58,405 nt of DNA from an uncultured Eubacteriales bacterium (GTDB taxonomy: Bacteria > Bacillota > Clostridia > Oscillospirales > CAG-272): NCBI GenBank assembly GCA_934385225.1, contig CAKRPQ010000003.1:1-58405 (forward strand). Direction: 5' to 3'. The notes under the pieces were generated by a model that saw only the letters and a list, made by a program, of their open reading frames with translations, ran no database searches and was not told the origin of the DNA. Position 1 is the first letter of the stretch. Each line of letters opens with the position of its first letter. Position numbers and translations under genes: made by a program. Of the stretch, positions 42,172 through 51,062 are shown piece after piece.

Positions 42172-42960
42172 ATGAAACTGATGACCTTCAACATTCAGCA
42201 CGGCGCGTGCTTCCGCGACCCGAAAAGGCGCGTTGACCTCTCTCGCACGGCGGCTCTTATCGAAAAATACGCGCCCGGCATCGTTTCTCTTAACGAGGTG
42301 CGCGGCATAGGCGAAAAACCGCTTGTCCCGCAGATAAAAACGCCGCTCGGAAGGGCAGACGCGGAGAGTATAACGGCGGATTTTTCCGACCAGACGCAGG
42401 TTCTCGCGTCACTTACGGGTATGACGGGTATTTTTGCGCCCGCGATAACGCTTTCGGAGGGGATACTCTACGGAAACGCGCTCCTTTCGCGCTATCCTTT
42501 CGAAAACGTGAAGGTCACAGGCATAGCTTCGCCCGACAAAGGCGAGCAGTATTATAAAAGTATTCACGCATACGAGAGCCGCTGTCTGCTCTCCGCCGAA
42601 ATAGAAACGGCAGAGGGACGCGTGACGGTTTTCACCTGCCATATGGGGCTTAACCCCGACGAGAGAATTTCCGCGGTGAAAACGATCTGCCGTGAGGCGG
42701 ACGAGGTGAGTGGCGGCAAGATACTTATGGGAGACTTCAATATGGCACCGGGGTGCGAGCTGCTTATACCGATAAAGGAGCGGTTTGCCGACAGCGCCGC
42801 CGTTCTCGGTGCGGAAAAGCCGACGTTCCCGGCGGACAGGCCCGCGATAAAGATAGACTATATTTTTGTCAGCCGCGATATGACGGTGAAAAGTGCCGAA
42901 ATACCCGACGAATACGTTTCGGATCATAGGGTGCATATCGCAGATGTACAATATAATTAA
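42172..42960 (+). CDS. Endonuclease/exonuclease/phosphatase family protein
   Basis: A 262-residue EEP-fold hydrolase. Family motifs: MTFNIQHGA (Asn), SLNEVRG (metal Glu), HMGLNPDER, GDFNMAPG (Asp/Asn) and SDHRVHIADV (catalytic His). The fold covers DNases, sphingomyelinases and sugar- or inositol-phosphate phosphatases. Without signal peptide and within a sugar operon, a sugar-phosphate or phosphodiester hydrolase is more plausible than a nuclease (inference). It begins 3 bases after its upstream neighbour. Confidence 0.82.
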   Translation: MKLMTFNIQHGACFRDPKRRVDLSRTAALIEKYAPGIVSLNEVRGIGEKPLVPQIKTPLGRADAESITADFSDQTQVLASLTGMTGIFAPAITLSEGILYGNALLSRYPFENVKVTGIASPDKGEQYYKSIHAYESRCLLSAEIETAEGRVTVFTCHMGLNPDERISAVKTICREADEVSGGKILMGDFNMAPGCELLIPIKERFADSAAVLGAEKPTFPADRPAIKIDYIFVSRDMTVKSAEIPDEYVSDHRVHIADVQYN

Positions 42961-42979
42961 AAAGAAAGAGGACAGAAAG

Positions 42980-44041
42980 ATGAAAAAACTCAAAATAGGC
43001 ATTATAGGCACGGGAAACATTTCGAGAAGCCATATGGATTCTTACAGAAAGAACCCGAACGTCGAGCTTTACGCGCTTTGCGACATCGACGAGGGACGCC
43101 TTAAAAAGGCGGGTGAGGAATACGGCATAACGCGCCTTTACACAGACCTCAGCGAAATGCTTGCGCTCCCCGAAATCGACGCCGTAAGCGTCTGCACATG
43201 GAACAGCGCGCATGCGCCCTGTACGATAGCGGCTCTGAACGCGGGCAAGCACGTCCTGTGCGAGAAGCCGATGGCAACGACGGTAGAGGACGCGGTAAAG
43301 ATGAAAGAAGCCGCCGAGAAGAACGGCAAGCTACTTATGATAGGCTTTGTGCGCCGCTTCGGAAACGATATGAAGATGATAAGGGATTTTCAGTCGGTCG
43401 ATTATTTCGGCGACATCTACTACGCAAAGGCAAACTACCTCCGCCGCAACGGCAATCCCTGCGGCTGGTTCGGCGAAAAGGAGCTTTCGGGCGGCGGACC
43501 GCTTATAGACCTCGGAGTTCACGTCATCGACTTTATCCGCTACGCGATGGGCAACCCGAAACCCGTTTCCGTTTACGGCGCGACTTTTCAGAAGCTCTTT
43601 GACAGAAGAAACATAAAAACGCCGAAAGCATACGTCAGCGCAAGCTCCACAAAGGACGACTACTGCAACGTCGAGGATATGGCGACTGCTCTCGTACGCT
43701 TCGAGAACGGCGCGGTGCTTCAAGTCGAAGCGGCGTTCAGCATGAACATAGAAAATGACGAGGGTAAGCTCGAACTTTACGGCACAAAGGCGGGCGTAAG
43801 AGTCGGAAACGAGATCAAAATGTTCACCGAGCAGAACGATTACCTCGCGGATGTGACGATAAAAGCCGATGCGTCAATGAATTTTTCGGGAATCTTCCAA
43901 AAGGAGATAGACCACTACGTCGATTGCGTCCTTAACGGCACGGAATGCAAAAATCCCGCCGAGGACGGCGTTGAAATAATGAAGATATTAACGGCCGTAT
44001 ACAAGTCTGCCGAGACGGGACACGAGGTTGTGATAGAATAA
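42980..44041 (+). CDS. Gfo/Idh/MocA-family oxidoreductase
   Basis: A 353-residue NAD(P)-dependent sugar oxidoreductase. Rossmann motif GIIGTGNISRSH at the N-terminus, CEKPMATTVEDA (catalytic Lys of EKP), and GPLIDLGVHVIDFIRYAMG (the usual GxxxDxxxHxxD site). These enzymes oxidise sugars at C1, C2 or C3, often producing 3-keto sugars that partner TIM-barrel epimerases process, and two of these flank it here. I chose ATG 42980 (AGAGGACAG upstream); an in-frame start at 42893 lies inside the previous gene. Confidence 0.88.
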   Translation: MKKLKIGIIGTGNISRSHMDSYRKNPNVELYALCDIDEGRLKKAGEEYGITRLYTDLSEMLALPEIDAVSVCTWNSAHAPCTIAALNAGKHVLCEKPMATTVEDAVKMKEAAEKNGKLLMIGFVRRFGNDMKMIRDFQSVDYFGDIYYAKANYLRRNGNPCGWFGEKELSGGGPLIDLGVHVIDFIRYAMGNPKPVSVYGATFQKLFDRRNIKTPKAYVSASSTKDDYCNVEDMATALVRFENGAVLQVEAAFSMNIENDEGKLELYGTKAGVRVGNEIKMFTEQNDYLADVTIKADASMNFSGIFQKEIDHYVDCVLNGTECKNPAEDGVEIMKILTAVYKSAETGHEVVIE

Positions 44042-44042
44042 T

Positions 44043-44912
44043 ATGAAAATTTCCGTCAGCTCCTATTCTTTTAATCAATACCTGTCGCGCGGCGAAATGA
44101 CGCAGGCGGATACGGTGGAAAAAGCCGCTAAGCTCGGATTTTCGGGGATAGAGTTTACCGATCTTGTCCCGAAAGGCGAAAATACGCTTTCCGCGCGTGT
44201 AAAATACGCCGAATTTCTTCGGAAAAAGGCGGAGGAGTGCGGCATTTCCGTCGTCGCGTATGCGATAGGCGCGTCGCTGTTTAATCCCGATGCGGAAAAG
44301 CGCGCGTCGGAGGTCCTTCGCGTCTGCGGCGAGCTTGAAGTTGCCGCCGCGCTCGGTGCACCTCTTATGCGCCACGACGTGACGTGGTCGCTTGACTTTG
44401 ACGGCAGGCGTTACAGCTTTGACCGCCAGCTCCCGTATATAGCGGATAGCGCGCGGGAGATAACAGAGCGCGCCGAAAAGCTCGGGATAAAGACCTGTAC
44501 GGAAAATCACGGCTTTATCGCGCAGGACAGCGACAGAATGGAGAGGCTTTTTAACGCCGTCGGACACGAAAACTACGGACTTCTCTGCGATATAGGCAAT
44601 TTTGCCTGCGCCGACGAGGACAGTGCCGCGGCGGTGTCGCGCGTCGCGCCGTATGTAATCCACGTCCACGCAAAGGACTTTTACATAAGGGATTTCGGCG
44701 AGAAGCCGTATTCGGATAAATGTTTTATGTCGAGAGGCTGCCGAAGCCTTGTCGGCGCGGTTCTCGGTGAGGGAGACATAAAGACCGCGCAGTGTATGGC
44801 TATACTCAAAAAGGCAGGCTACGACGGTTACGTTTCGATAGAGTACGAGGGTGCGGAGGAGTGCGTGAGCGCACTTACGAGAGGGATTTGCAACCTTGAA
44901 AAAATAATATGA
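44043..44912 (+). CDS. Sugar phosphate isomerase/epimerase (second copy)
   Basis: A 289-residue TIM-barrel protein of the same superfamily as the first operon gene but clearly divergent. Metal-site segments: CTENHGFIAQ (Glu), LLCDIGNFACADED (Asp), VIHVHAKDFY (His pair) and YVSIEYEGAEECV (Glu). It starts one base after the oxidoreductase stop. Possible roles are epimerisation or lyase chemistry on a keto-sugar intermediate. The substrate cannot be assigned. Confidence 0.82.
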   Translation: MKISVSSYSFNQYLSRGEMTQADTVEKAAKLGFSGIEFTDLVPKGENTLSARVKYAEFLRKKAEECGISVVAYAIGASLFNPDAEKRASEVLRVCGELEVAAALGAPLMRHDVTWSLDFDGRRYSFDRQLPYIADSAREITERAEKLGIKTCTENHGFIAQDSDRMERLFNAVGHENYGLLCDIGNFACADEDSAAAVSRVAPYVIHVHAKDFYIRDFGEKPYSDKCFMSRGCRSLVGAVLGEGDIKTAQCMAILKKAGYDGYVSIEYEGAEECVSALTRGICNLEKII

Positions 44913-44940
44913 AAATTATTAACAAGGAGAATTAAAAAAA

Positions 44941-45663
44941 GTGAAACTGATTCTTTGCAAAACCTACGAAGAAATGTCCGCCGCAGCGGCGGACGAAATA
45001 AGCGATCTCGTCAGAGAAAAGCCGTACTGCACGCTGGGACTTGCGACAGGCTCTACGCCCGTCGGCACATACCGCCAGCTTGTGCGCAGATACGAGCGCG
45101 GAGAGCTTGATTTTTCGCACGTCACAACATTCAACCTTGACGAATACTACCCGATAGCGCATAAAAATCCGCAGAGTTACTACTATTTTATGCACGAAAA
45201 CTTTTTTGACCATGTGAATATCGACAGCGCGAACATCAACATTCCGAACGGCGAGGCGGAAAATCCCGAAGCGGAGTGCAGAAGATACGAGGATCTGCTC
45301 TGCGCGGCAGGCTCCGTCGATCTGCAACTGCTCGGCATCGGTCAGAACGGTCATATCGGCTTCAACGAACCCGACGGTGTTCTTCACGCGTCAACGCACA
45401 TTACGAACCTTACGGAGAGCACTATTTCGGCAAACTCGCGCTTCTTTTCGGGCGAAGAGGAAGTTCCGCGCCGCGCGCTCACAATGGGAATAGGCACTAT
45501 ACTCAAAGCGAGAAAGATTATTCTTCTCGCAAACGGGAAATCGAAGCACGACGCAATAAAGGCTCTGCTCGACGACGTTATAACGACGAATATTCCCGCA
45601 ACGGTGCTTAAAACTCACCCGAATGTGACTCTTATCTGCGACGAGGAAGCCTACTATGAATAA
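44941..45663 (+). CDS. nagB: Glucosamine-6-phosphate deaminase
   Basis: Converts glucosamine-6-phosphate to fructose-6-phosphate and ammonia (240 aa). Motifs: LATGSTPVGTYRQL, FNLDEYYPI (catalytic Asp), LLGIGQNGHIGFNEP (His/Glu) and a final TLICDEEA. GTG start at 44941, 7 bases after AAGGAG. It overlaps nagA by 8 bases. It links the operon to glycolysis, where the PPi-phosphofructokinase at 51063 can act. Confidence 0.95.
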   Translation: MKLILCKTYEEMSAAAADEISDLVREKPYCTLGLATGSTPVGTYRQLVRRYERGELDFSHVTTFNLDEYYPIAHKNPQSYYYFMHENFFDHVNIDSANINIPNGEAENPEAECRRYEDLLCAAGSVDLQLLGIGQNGHIGFNEPDGVLHASTHITNLTESTISANSRFFSGEEEVPRRALTMGIGTILKARKIILLANGKSKHDAIKALLDDVITTNIPATVLKTHPNVTLICDEEAYYE

Positions 45664-46732
45664 ATATGAGATAATAAAAAACGCTCTTCTCGGCGACACT
45701 GTCACGGACGTTATCGTTTACGGCGGAAAGATAATCAGCATAGGCAAAACGACGACCCTTGCGGAGGACGTCATCGACCTTGACGGCGCGAGACTGCTCC
45801 CGGGACTTGTCGATATACATACGCACGGCGCACTCGGCTACGACACGATGGACGCAGTCGGCGGAGGACTATGCAAAATGGCAAAATTCCTTAAAGAAAA
45901 CGGCGTGACGTCGTTTTATCCGACGACGATGACGATGGGAAAAGCGGAAATAGAAAAAGCACTCTCGCAGGAGATACCGACGGGTGCGGAGTATGCGGAA
46001 GTTCTCGGTTTTCATATGGAGGGGCCGTATATTTCCGCAAAACATAAGGGCGCGCAGAACGAGGCGGATATAAAAGATCCGACCGTTGCCGAATTTTCGG
46101 GCTTTAAGGGCGTAAAACTGCTCACGCTTGCTCCCGAACTTGCGGGAAGTGCGGAGGTCATTAAATACTGCGCCGAAAACGGCATAAGAACCTGCCTAGG
46201 ACACACCGACGCGGACTACGATACTGCGCTCGGAGCGTTCGGCGCAGGCGCGGACTGCCTTACGCATACGTTCAATGCCATGCCGCCGATGCTTCACCGC
46301 GCACCGGGACCTGTCGGCGCGGCGGTAACGGCAGACGCATACGCGCAGGTCATCTGCGACGGCATTCATATTCACCCCGCGGTGATAAACGCGCTCTACC
46401 GCATATTCGGCGCGGACAGAATGATACTCATAAGCGACGCAATGCGCGCGACGGGTATGCCCGACGGCGAATATATGTTCGGCGGGCAGAAAATGACCGT
46501 AAAGGATTCGGTTGCGAGAACGGCGGACGGCGCGCTTGCCGGCAGTACCTCAACGCTTCTGCACTGCGTCGAAAAGGCGATCGAATTCGGTATTCCCGCG
46601 CCCGACGCATATAAAATGGCGTCCGAAACACCGGCAAAAATGATGGGGCTTCGCAAAGGACGTATCGAAGTCGGTTTTGACGCGAATTTTATCGTCGCCA
46701 CGCCCGATTACAAGTTTATAAGAACGCTTTGA
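45656..46732 (+). CDS. nagA: N-acetylglucosamine-6-phosphate deacetylase
   Basis: Removes acetate from GlcNAc-6-phosphate, giving the NagB substrate (358 aa). Amidohydrolase motifs: VDIHTHGALGYDTMDA (metal His pair), HMEGPYIS (metal Glu), CLGHTDADYD and LTHTFNAMPPMLHRAPG (metal His), DGIHIHP and ILISDAMRATGMPDG (catalytic Asp). Start ATG lies inside the nagB end with GAGGAAG upstream. It ends 15 bases before the convergent glycosidase gene, with no terminator visible between. Confidence 0.95.
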   Translation: MNKYEIIKNALLGDTVTDVIVYGGKIISIGKTTTLAEDVIDLDGARLLPGLVDIHTHGALGYDTMDAVGGGLCKMAKFLKENGVTSFYPTTMTMGKAEIEKALSQEIPTGAEYAEVLGFHMEGPYISAKHKGAQNEADIKDPTVAEFSGFKGVKLLTLAPELAGSAEVIKYCAENGIRTCLGHTDADYDTALGAFGAGADCLTHTFNAMPPMLHRAPGPVGAAVTADAYAQVICDGIHIHPAVINALYRIFGADRMILISDAMRATGMPDGEYMFGGQKMTVKDSVARTADGALAGSTSTLLHCVEKAIEFGIPAPDAYKMASETPAKMMGLRKGRIEVGFDANFIVATPDYKFIRTL

Positions 46733-46747
46733 CCCCTGTTTGCAATT

Positions 46748-48379
46748 TTATTTTTCAAAAAACATCTCTATGCGCAAGGGTGACGGCACTTCGACCGTGA
46801 AATCGGCATAAAAAGAATCTCCTACGACGGAAGTAGAGTAATTTGCTTTTTCACCGCCGATTTTCACACCAATTAAAGCCTTACCCTTCGGAATAAGAAT
46901 GTGTGCATTGACTTTTTTTGCGGGGGAATACAAATCATAACGCATGCCGCGTTCGGTCAGAATATACCTGATATCAACCTTTATGTGCGTTTTCTCATAA
47001 CCTGTAATATAGCGGAGTTCTTTATACTGAGTGACAGGAAAACGCGGAGAAAAAGCGATTTCTTCATACTTGTTGTCGAGATCCTTTATACCTGCCAGTC
47101 CTTCGTCTATGGCACAGAGTATTGCTGCGGCACCCCATGCGCGCGGTCCCATAGTATCCTGGGGAGTGCCGTCTGTCGGAGTATAGAGGAAATAGAGCAT
47201 ACCGTCACGTTCAGCCATTTTCATGAGACGCCGAATTATATCATAAGCGTATTCTTCGTAACCGCATTCGAATGCGCCTCTTGCGAGTTCTCCCGCAACG
47301 AAAGGAGAAACCGCACCGTTTACATACTGTCCGGGGCCGTAGCCGTTGAACATTTCGTACGGAGGATCGAGACAAAGCCATTCGGCAAAACTGCCGATTT
47401 TGTCTCTGCGTGCTATGTATTCTTCTATTACACTTCTTGCTTCCTCTGTTGTAAATATTCCTCTGTTCAGCGCGTAGGCGTTTGACAGAGAGAGGCGGTT
47501 TCTTTCGAGATTATCCGCACCGTCGTGTCCGAGATGAAGCTCGTGTATGAAATGTCTTCCGTTCCAAAGATACCTAAAAATGTTTTCTTTCAGTTTTTTT
47601 GCGCGTTTCTCCCAGTCTGCCGCCTTTTCGGTCATACCGAGCTTGCGTGCAAAGAATGCAAGCGTAAGCATTGCCGAATATACACCGGTGTTGTCGCCGT
47701 GCATAACGGACATTGGGCTGTTGTCGTATATGCGTCGATCGTTACCGCTTTGTTTGTAGCAGAAATCCCATGTGTCAATACTGAACGGTCTTTTGATAAG
47801 ACCATGTTCATTGTCCCAGCGCTTTGGATCTGACGTTATGTAATTTATGCCCCTTTCGAGAGCGGGAAAGATTTTTCTGAGGTGTTCTGTGTCGCCTGTG
47901 ACGCGGAAACAATAAAGCGCTCCTTCCACAACGAGATATTCGACGTCGGCTTCAAGTTCGAGACGCACAAGCGACATATTGTCATCGGGAAATAAAATAC
48001 GACAGTCATCGTTTACCATCGCCCAGTGGCGATCGTCCATCTGCTTGACAAGCTCATAGAACTGGCCGTCCGAGCGCTGTGTGTCGATTATGTAGTTTAG
48101 AAATGAGTCGATGTCGTATTCCCAGTGAATAAAAGATTTCATTTCGTGGACATGATCTCTTATCCAGTTTTTGCTGCACATAAGTATTCTGCCGTCCATA
48201 AAGACAAGACGTCTGTCGTCCCAAATAAGACTGCGAAGTTTTTTCATAAAATTGCCGAGGTTCGGATCAAGTGAGGTCAGTATTCCGGGGAATCCGAGTT
48301 CTTCGTTGTTGTATGTCCCGCATATCGTGCCGTCATCGGCATACATTGAGGGCAACGGGTGAGTGAATTTTATTTCCAT
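46748..48379 (-). CDS. (alpha/alpha)6-barrel glycosidase family protein
   Basis: A 543-residue cytoplasmic protein resembling six-hairpin glycosidases such as amylo-alpha-1,6-glucosidase/GH63-like enzymes. Visible: RDHVHEMKSFIHWEYDIDSFL near the N-terminus, RWDNEHGLIKRPFSIDTWDF (acidic active-site segment), MHGDNTGVYSAML, and GTPQDTMGPRAWGAAA late. A beta-sandwich-like C-terminus ends it. No signal peptide. Start ATG 48379 has GGGAGG. Its DNA is visibly less GC-biased at third positions than the operon to its left. Substrate unknown. Confidence 0.7.
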   Translation of the reverse strand: MEIKFTHPLPSMYADDGTICGTYNNEELGFPGILTSLDPNLGNFMKKLRSLIWDDRRLVFMDGRILMCSKNWIRDHVHEMKSFIHWEYDIDSFLNYIIDTQRSDGQFYELVKQMDDRHWAMVNDDCRILFPDDNMSLVRLELEADVEYLVVEGALYCFRVTGDTEHLRKIFPALERGINYITSDPKRWDNEHGLIKRPFSIDTWDFCYKQSGNDRRIYDNSPMSVMHGDNTGVYSAMLTLAFFARKLGMTEKAADWEKRAKKLKENIFRYLWNGRHFIHELHLGHDGADNLERNRLSLSNAYALNRGIFTTEEARSVIEEYIARRDKIGSFAEWLCLDPPYEMFNGYGPGQYVNGAVSPFVAGELARGAFECGYEEYAYDIIRRLMKMAERDGMLYFLYTPTDGTPQDTMGPRAWGAAAILCAIDEGLAGIKDLDNKYEEIAFSPRFPVTQYKELRYITGYEKTHIKVDIRYILTERGMRYDLYSPAKKVNAHILIPKGKALIGVKIGGEKANYSTSVVGDSFYADFTVEVPSPLRIEMFFEK

Positions 48380-48399
48380 GATATTAAACCTCCCGCGTG

Positions 48400-49254
48400 C
48401 TAAAACACGCTGATAATTATGATTGAAAGTGTTCCGAGAGCTATTCCGATAAGCGAGTGCGGGGTAGTTTCCTCGCCGAATCCGAGTATTCCGCAAAGGG
48501 CGGAGAGCAGAATGACGCTGCCGTTGAAGATGGGGTAGAACAGTATACCGGGGAGCTTGCCGGCAAGCATTATATTAAGATTGTTGTAAAGACACCCGAC
48601 AAACCCGCAAAGTATTATGAGGATAAAAGACGAGCGTTTTTTCAGAACGGTCTGCTTACGGAACATATCGGTAAACAACCCGCAAAAGAACAGGAACACC
48701 GTAATTACGGCAGAGCCTATAAGCATCATTCGATTACGGTCGCCGCCGCCCGCTTTGTGAAAGGCTTTGAAGAGTATGCCGACGGCAGCGGCACTTGCGA
48801 GAAAACCGATGCAGAAAAACCACCATTTTTTTTTGCGCGATGTGCCGTCGTTTTTATATGTACAGAGAAATACCGATACGCACAGCAAAATAAGTCCGAT
48901 GAATTGAGGGACACTTATTTTTTCGTTCCATATGAGAAAGCCGGCCAGCGTCGAGATGAGCAGAGAACAGTTGCCGATAAAGGTTGTTACCGAAACAGGA
49001 CCTGACGACATAGCACCGCTCTTGCACAGCAGAAATGCACTCTGCGTAAGCCCGTACAGAACGCCGAAAAGAATTTCGTTTGACGTAAAGAAAAAAGGCG
49101 GATGGCAAACGGCGAACATTATTGTGAGCCAAACCGAGGCGCAGATGAAATTGAACAAAAAATTATTGCGCTTGTATCCGAGAGGAAAGGTGTGGAGAAT
49201 AAGGTTGTTTGATAGGGCGGCGGTGATTGACAACGCGAGCAGAAACACATCCAT
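48400..49254 (-). CDS. EamA/DMT-family transporter
   Basis: A 284-residue membrane protein with about ten hydrophobic helices and the two-half symmetry of drug/metabolite transporters (first half FLLALSITAALSNN to FLCTYKND; second half WWFFCIGFLASAAAVGIL to the C-terminus). It lies just upstream of the glycosidase (20 bases), so a carbohydrate or glycoside uptake role is plausible. Start ATG 49254 follows GAGAGGAG. Divergent from the AraC regulator. Confidence 0.75.
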   Translation of the reverse strand: MDVFLLALSITAALSNNLILHTFPLGYKRNNFLFNFICASVWLTIMFAVCHPPFFFTSNEILFGVLYGLTQSAFLLCKSGAMSSGPVSVTTFIGNCSLLISTLAGFLIWNEKISVPQFIGLILLCVSVFLCTYKNDGTSRKKKWWFFCIGFLASAAAVGILFKAFHKAGGGDRNRMMLIGSAVITVFLFFCGLFTDMFRKQTVLKKRSSFILIILCGFVGCLYNNLNIMLAGKLPGILFYPIFNGSVILLSALCGILGFGEETTPHSLIGIALGTLSIIIISVF

Positions 49255-49347
49255 TTTCGAAACTCCTCTCGCCCTAATAATAGCACGTTTTTTACGCAAA
49301 ATCTATATGATTTTTATGCTTTTTATGCTATTATCGCTCATATTTGC

Positions 49348-49376
49348 TTGACATAGCATCGAACATGTGCTAAAAT
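49348..49376 (+). promoter_or_regulatory. Promoter of the AraC regulator in the glycosidase divergon
   Basis: TTGACA (49348-49353), 17-base spacer, TAAAAT (49371-49376). The 143-base divergent region also holds a direct repeat TTTTTATGC x2 near 49310-49330, a possible regulator site for the transporter-glycosidase side. Confidence 0.7.
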
Positions 49377-49396
49377 AAAGGAGGGGGGGACGAAAT

Positions 49397-50218
49397 TTGG
49401 AAAAATATGAATTTTCAAAAATCTCTGCCGGAATAAATCAAATGCGGGAGAACCCGTACATTTTTCAGATGCGTGAAGGGAAGAAATGCTCGTCTGTTCT
49501 GCACACACATGATTTTTATGAGATAATTGTAACGCTTGTGGGAGAAACCGAACAATTAATAAACGGTGTCGGTAAGCGTTTTTCGTGTGGCGAGGGTGTA
49601 CTTCTCTGCCCGGGGGCATCACATAAATTCCTTTCAAGCACGAATGACGGGCAGGTGTTTGCTCTTTCGGTGAAAGGTGATGAATTTGAGCTGTTTTCAA
49701 AGGCGTTTGATTTGCGCGAGTGCAAGGAAAATGCCGCGATTTTTTTCTCCGCAGACGATATGTATATTATCGGCCAAAGAATAAATAATTTTCGGAATTT
49801 CTCTCCGAACGGGAGGACGCACGCTTTTCGCGCACTGCTTGCCGACTGTTTGATACTCATAGGTGCTAACGGGGAAGACAAGGGCAAAAAAGACAATAAA
49901 AACTTTTCGCGGACCTTTCGCGAGTTTTCAAAGCCGGAAAACCTTCGCATAGGCATGCCGGCACTTTTAAGACTGTCCGGTTACAGTCAGGCGCAACTCA
50001 CGCGCGTTTTACGTCGCGAATACGGTAAAACACCGCATGAAATGATTTTATCCGCGCGAATGGATTATGCCTACCGCCTTATAACGCAAAACGGCGCTTC
50101 GACTGAAAATGCCTGCCGCAGCTGCGGCTTCGGCTCGCTCAGCCATTTTACAAAGGTGTTCACAAAAACATTTTTTGTTTCGCCGTCAGAATTGCGCAAA
50201 CGTTTTCGCACAATATAA
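49397..50218 (+). CDS. AraC-family transcriptional regulator
   Basis: A 273-residue regulator, fourth of its family in the window. Cupin sensor (HTHDFYEIIVTLVGET, CGEGVLLCPGASHKFLS) and C-terminal HTH (about residues 180-268: IGMPALLRLSGYSQAQLTRVLRREYGKTPHEMI, TENACRSCGFGSLSHFTKVFTKTFFVSPSELRK). TTG start at 49397 with GGAGGGGGG about 9 bases upstream; no ATG fits. Divergent placement suggests it controls the transporter-glycosidase pair. Confidence 0.86.
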   Translation: MEKYEFSKISAGINQMRENPYIFQMREGKKCSSVLHTHDFYEIIVTLVGETEQLINGVGKRFSCGEGVLLCPGASHKFLSSTNDGQVFALSVKGDEFELFSKAFDLRECKENAAIFFSADDMYIIGQRINNFRNFSPNGRTHAFRALLADCLILIGANGEDKGKKDNKNFSRTFREFSKPENLRIGMPALLRLSGYSQAQLTRVLRREYGKTPHEMILSARMDYAYRLITQNGASTENACRSCGFGSLSHFTKVFTKTFFVSPSELRKRFRTI

Positions 50219-50247
50219 GAGCGCGGCAATGCCGCGCTCTTTTTTTA
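50218..50247. terminator. Bidirectional terminator between AraC and sigK
   Basis: GAGCGCGGC - AAT - GCCGCGCTC followed by seven T residues. The sigK stop lies inside its 3' end. Confidence 0.88.
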
Positions 50248-50931
50248 TGACTCCATCGCCTTTTTCAGTTTTTCGAGCGAGCTTTTTTCTATTCTGCTGA
50301 CGTAGGAGCGCGAAATCCCGAGTCTTTCGGCGACTTCTCGCTGCGGGAGCGGTTTCGCGCCCGAAAGACCGTAGCGGAGCGTTATTATTCGCCTTTCCCT
50401 GTCCGATAACACCTGCTCCACGCACCTTACTGCTCTCGCCGAGCGCATTTCGAGATCGACCTCGTCGGCAATACATTCGTCGCTGCATATTACGTCGCCG
50501 TATGTGAGCGGGTTGCCGTCCCTGTCAATGTCGATAGTCTCGTTTATCGACACCTCCGAGGCGAGTTTTTTTTGCGAGCGGAAGTACATAAGTATCTCGT
50601 TCTGGATACATTTCGCGCCGTATGTGGCAAAGCGCGTTCCGCTCCGAGGATTGAACGAGTCAACCGCCTTTACAAGCCCTATCGTCCCGACGGAAACAAG
50701 ATCCTCCGAGCATTTGCTTGACGAATAGTATTTGCGGACGATGTGCGCGACAAGGCGGAGGTTGTGCAGTATCAGCTTTTCACGCGCCTCCGCGTCGCCG
50801 TTTTCACGCGCGCGGACAAAACATTCCCTTTCTTCCTCTGCGCAAAGCGGCGGCGGGAAATTCTGCGGTGATTCGATACCGAGTATCATGCACGCGGCTT
50901 TAAGGGCGGCGGATAGTAAAAATGTAAGCAA
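50245..50931 (-). CDS. sigK: Sporulation sigma factor, sigma-K type
   Basis: An RNA polymerase sigma-70 family factor of about 228 residues for late mother-cell genes. A hydrophobic N-terminus (LLTFLLSAALKAACMILG) precedes FPPPL, like the pro-sequence cleaved from pro-sigma-K. Region 2 has NLRLVAHIVRKYY, EDLVSVGTIGLVKAVDSF and GTRFATYGAKCIQNEILM; region 4 has LPQREVAERLGISRSYVSRIE. The gene is intact, with no skin-type insertion. The likely start is TTG at 50931, placed 5 bases after CGAGGTGATTG; an ATG six codons upstream would put that ribosome site inside the gene. Confidence 0.85.
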   Translation of the reverse strand: MLTFLLSAALKAACMILGIESPQNFPPPLCAEEERECFVRARENGDAEAREKLILHNLRLVAHIVRKYYSSSKCSEDLVSVGTIGLVKAVDSFNPRSGTRFATYGAKCIQNEILMYFRSQKKLASEVSINETIDIDRDGNPLTYGDVICSDECIADEVDLEMRSARAVRCVEQVLSDRERRIITLRYGLSGAKPLPQREVAERLGISRSYVSRIEKSSLEKLKKAMES

Positions 50932-50987
50932 ACAATCACCTCGTTTCATTCAATTTTATGCAATTAAATGAAATCCTTGCCTGTACA

Positions 50988-51016
50988 TTGACTTTGTGCG
51001 GCTTGTATGCTATAAT
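50988..51016 (+). promoter_or_regulatory. Promoter of the phosphofructokinase gene
   Basis: TTGACT (50988-50993), 17-base spacer, TATAAT (51011-51016). Confidence 0.87.
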
Positions 51017-51062
51017 TATAATAATACAAAAAAATACATTTTTCGAAGGTGTCGTAATTATA

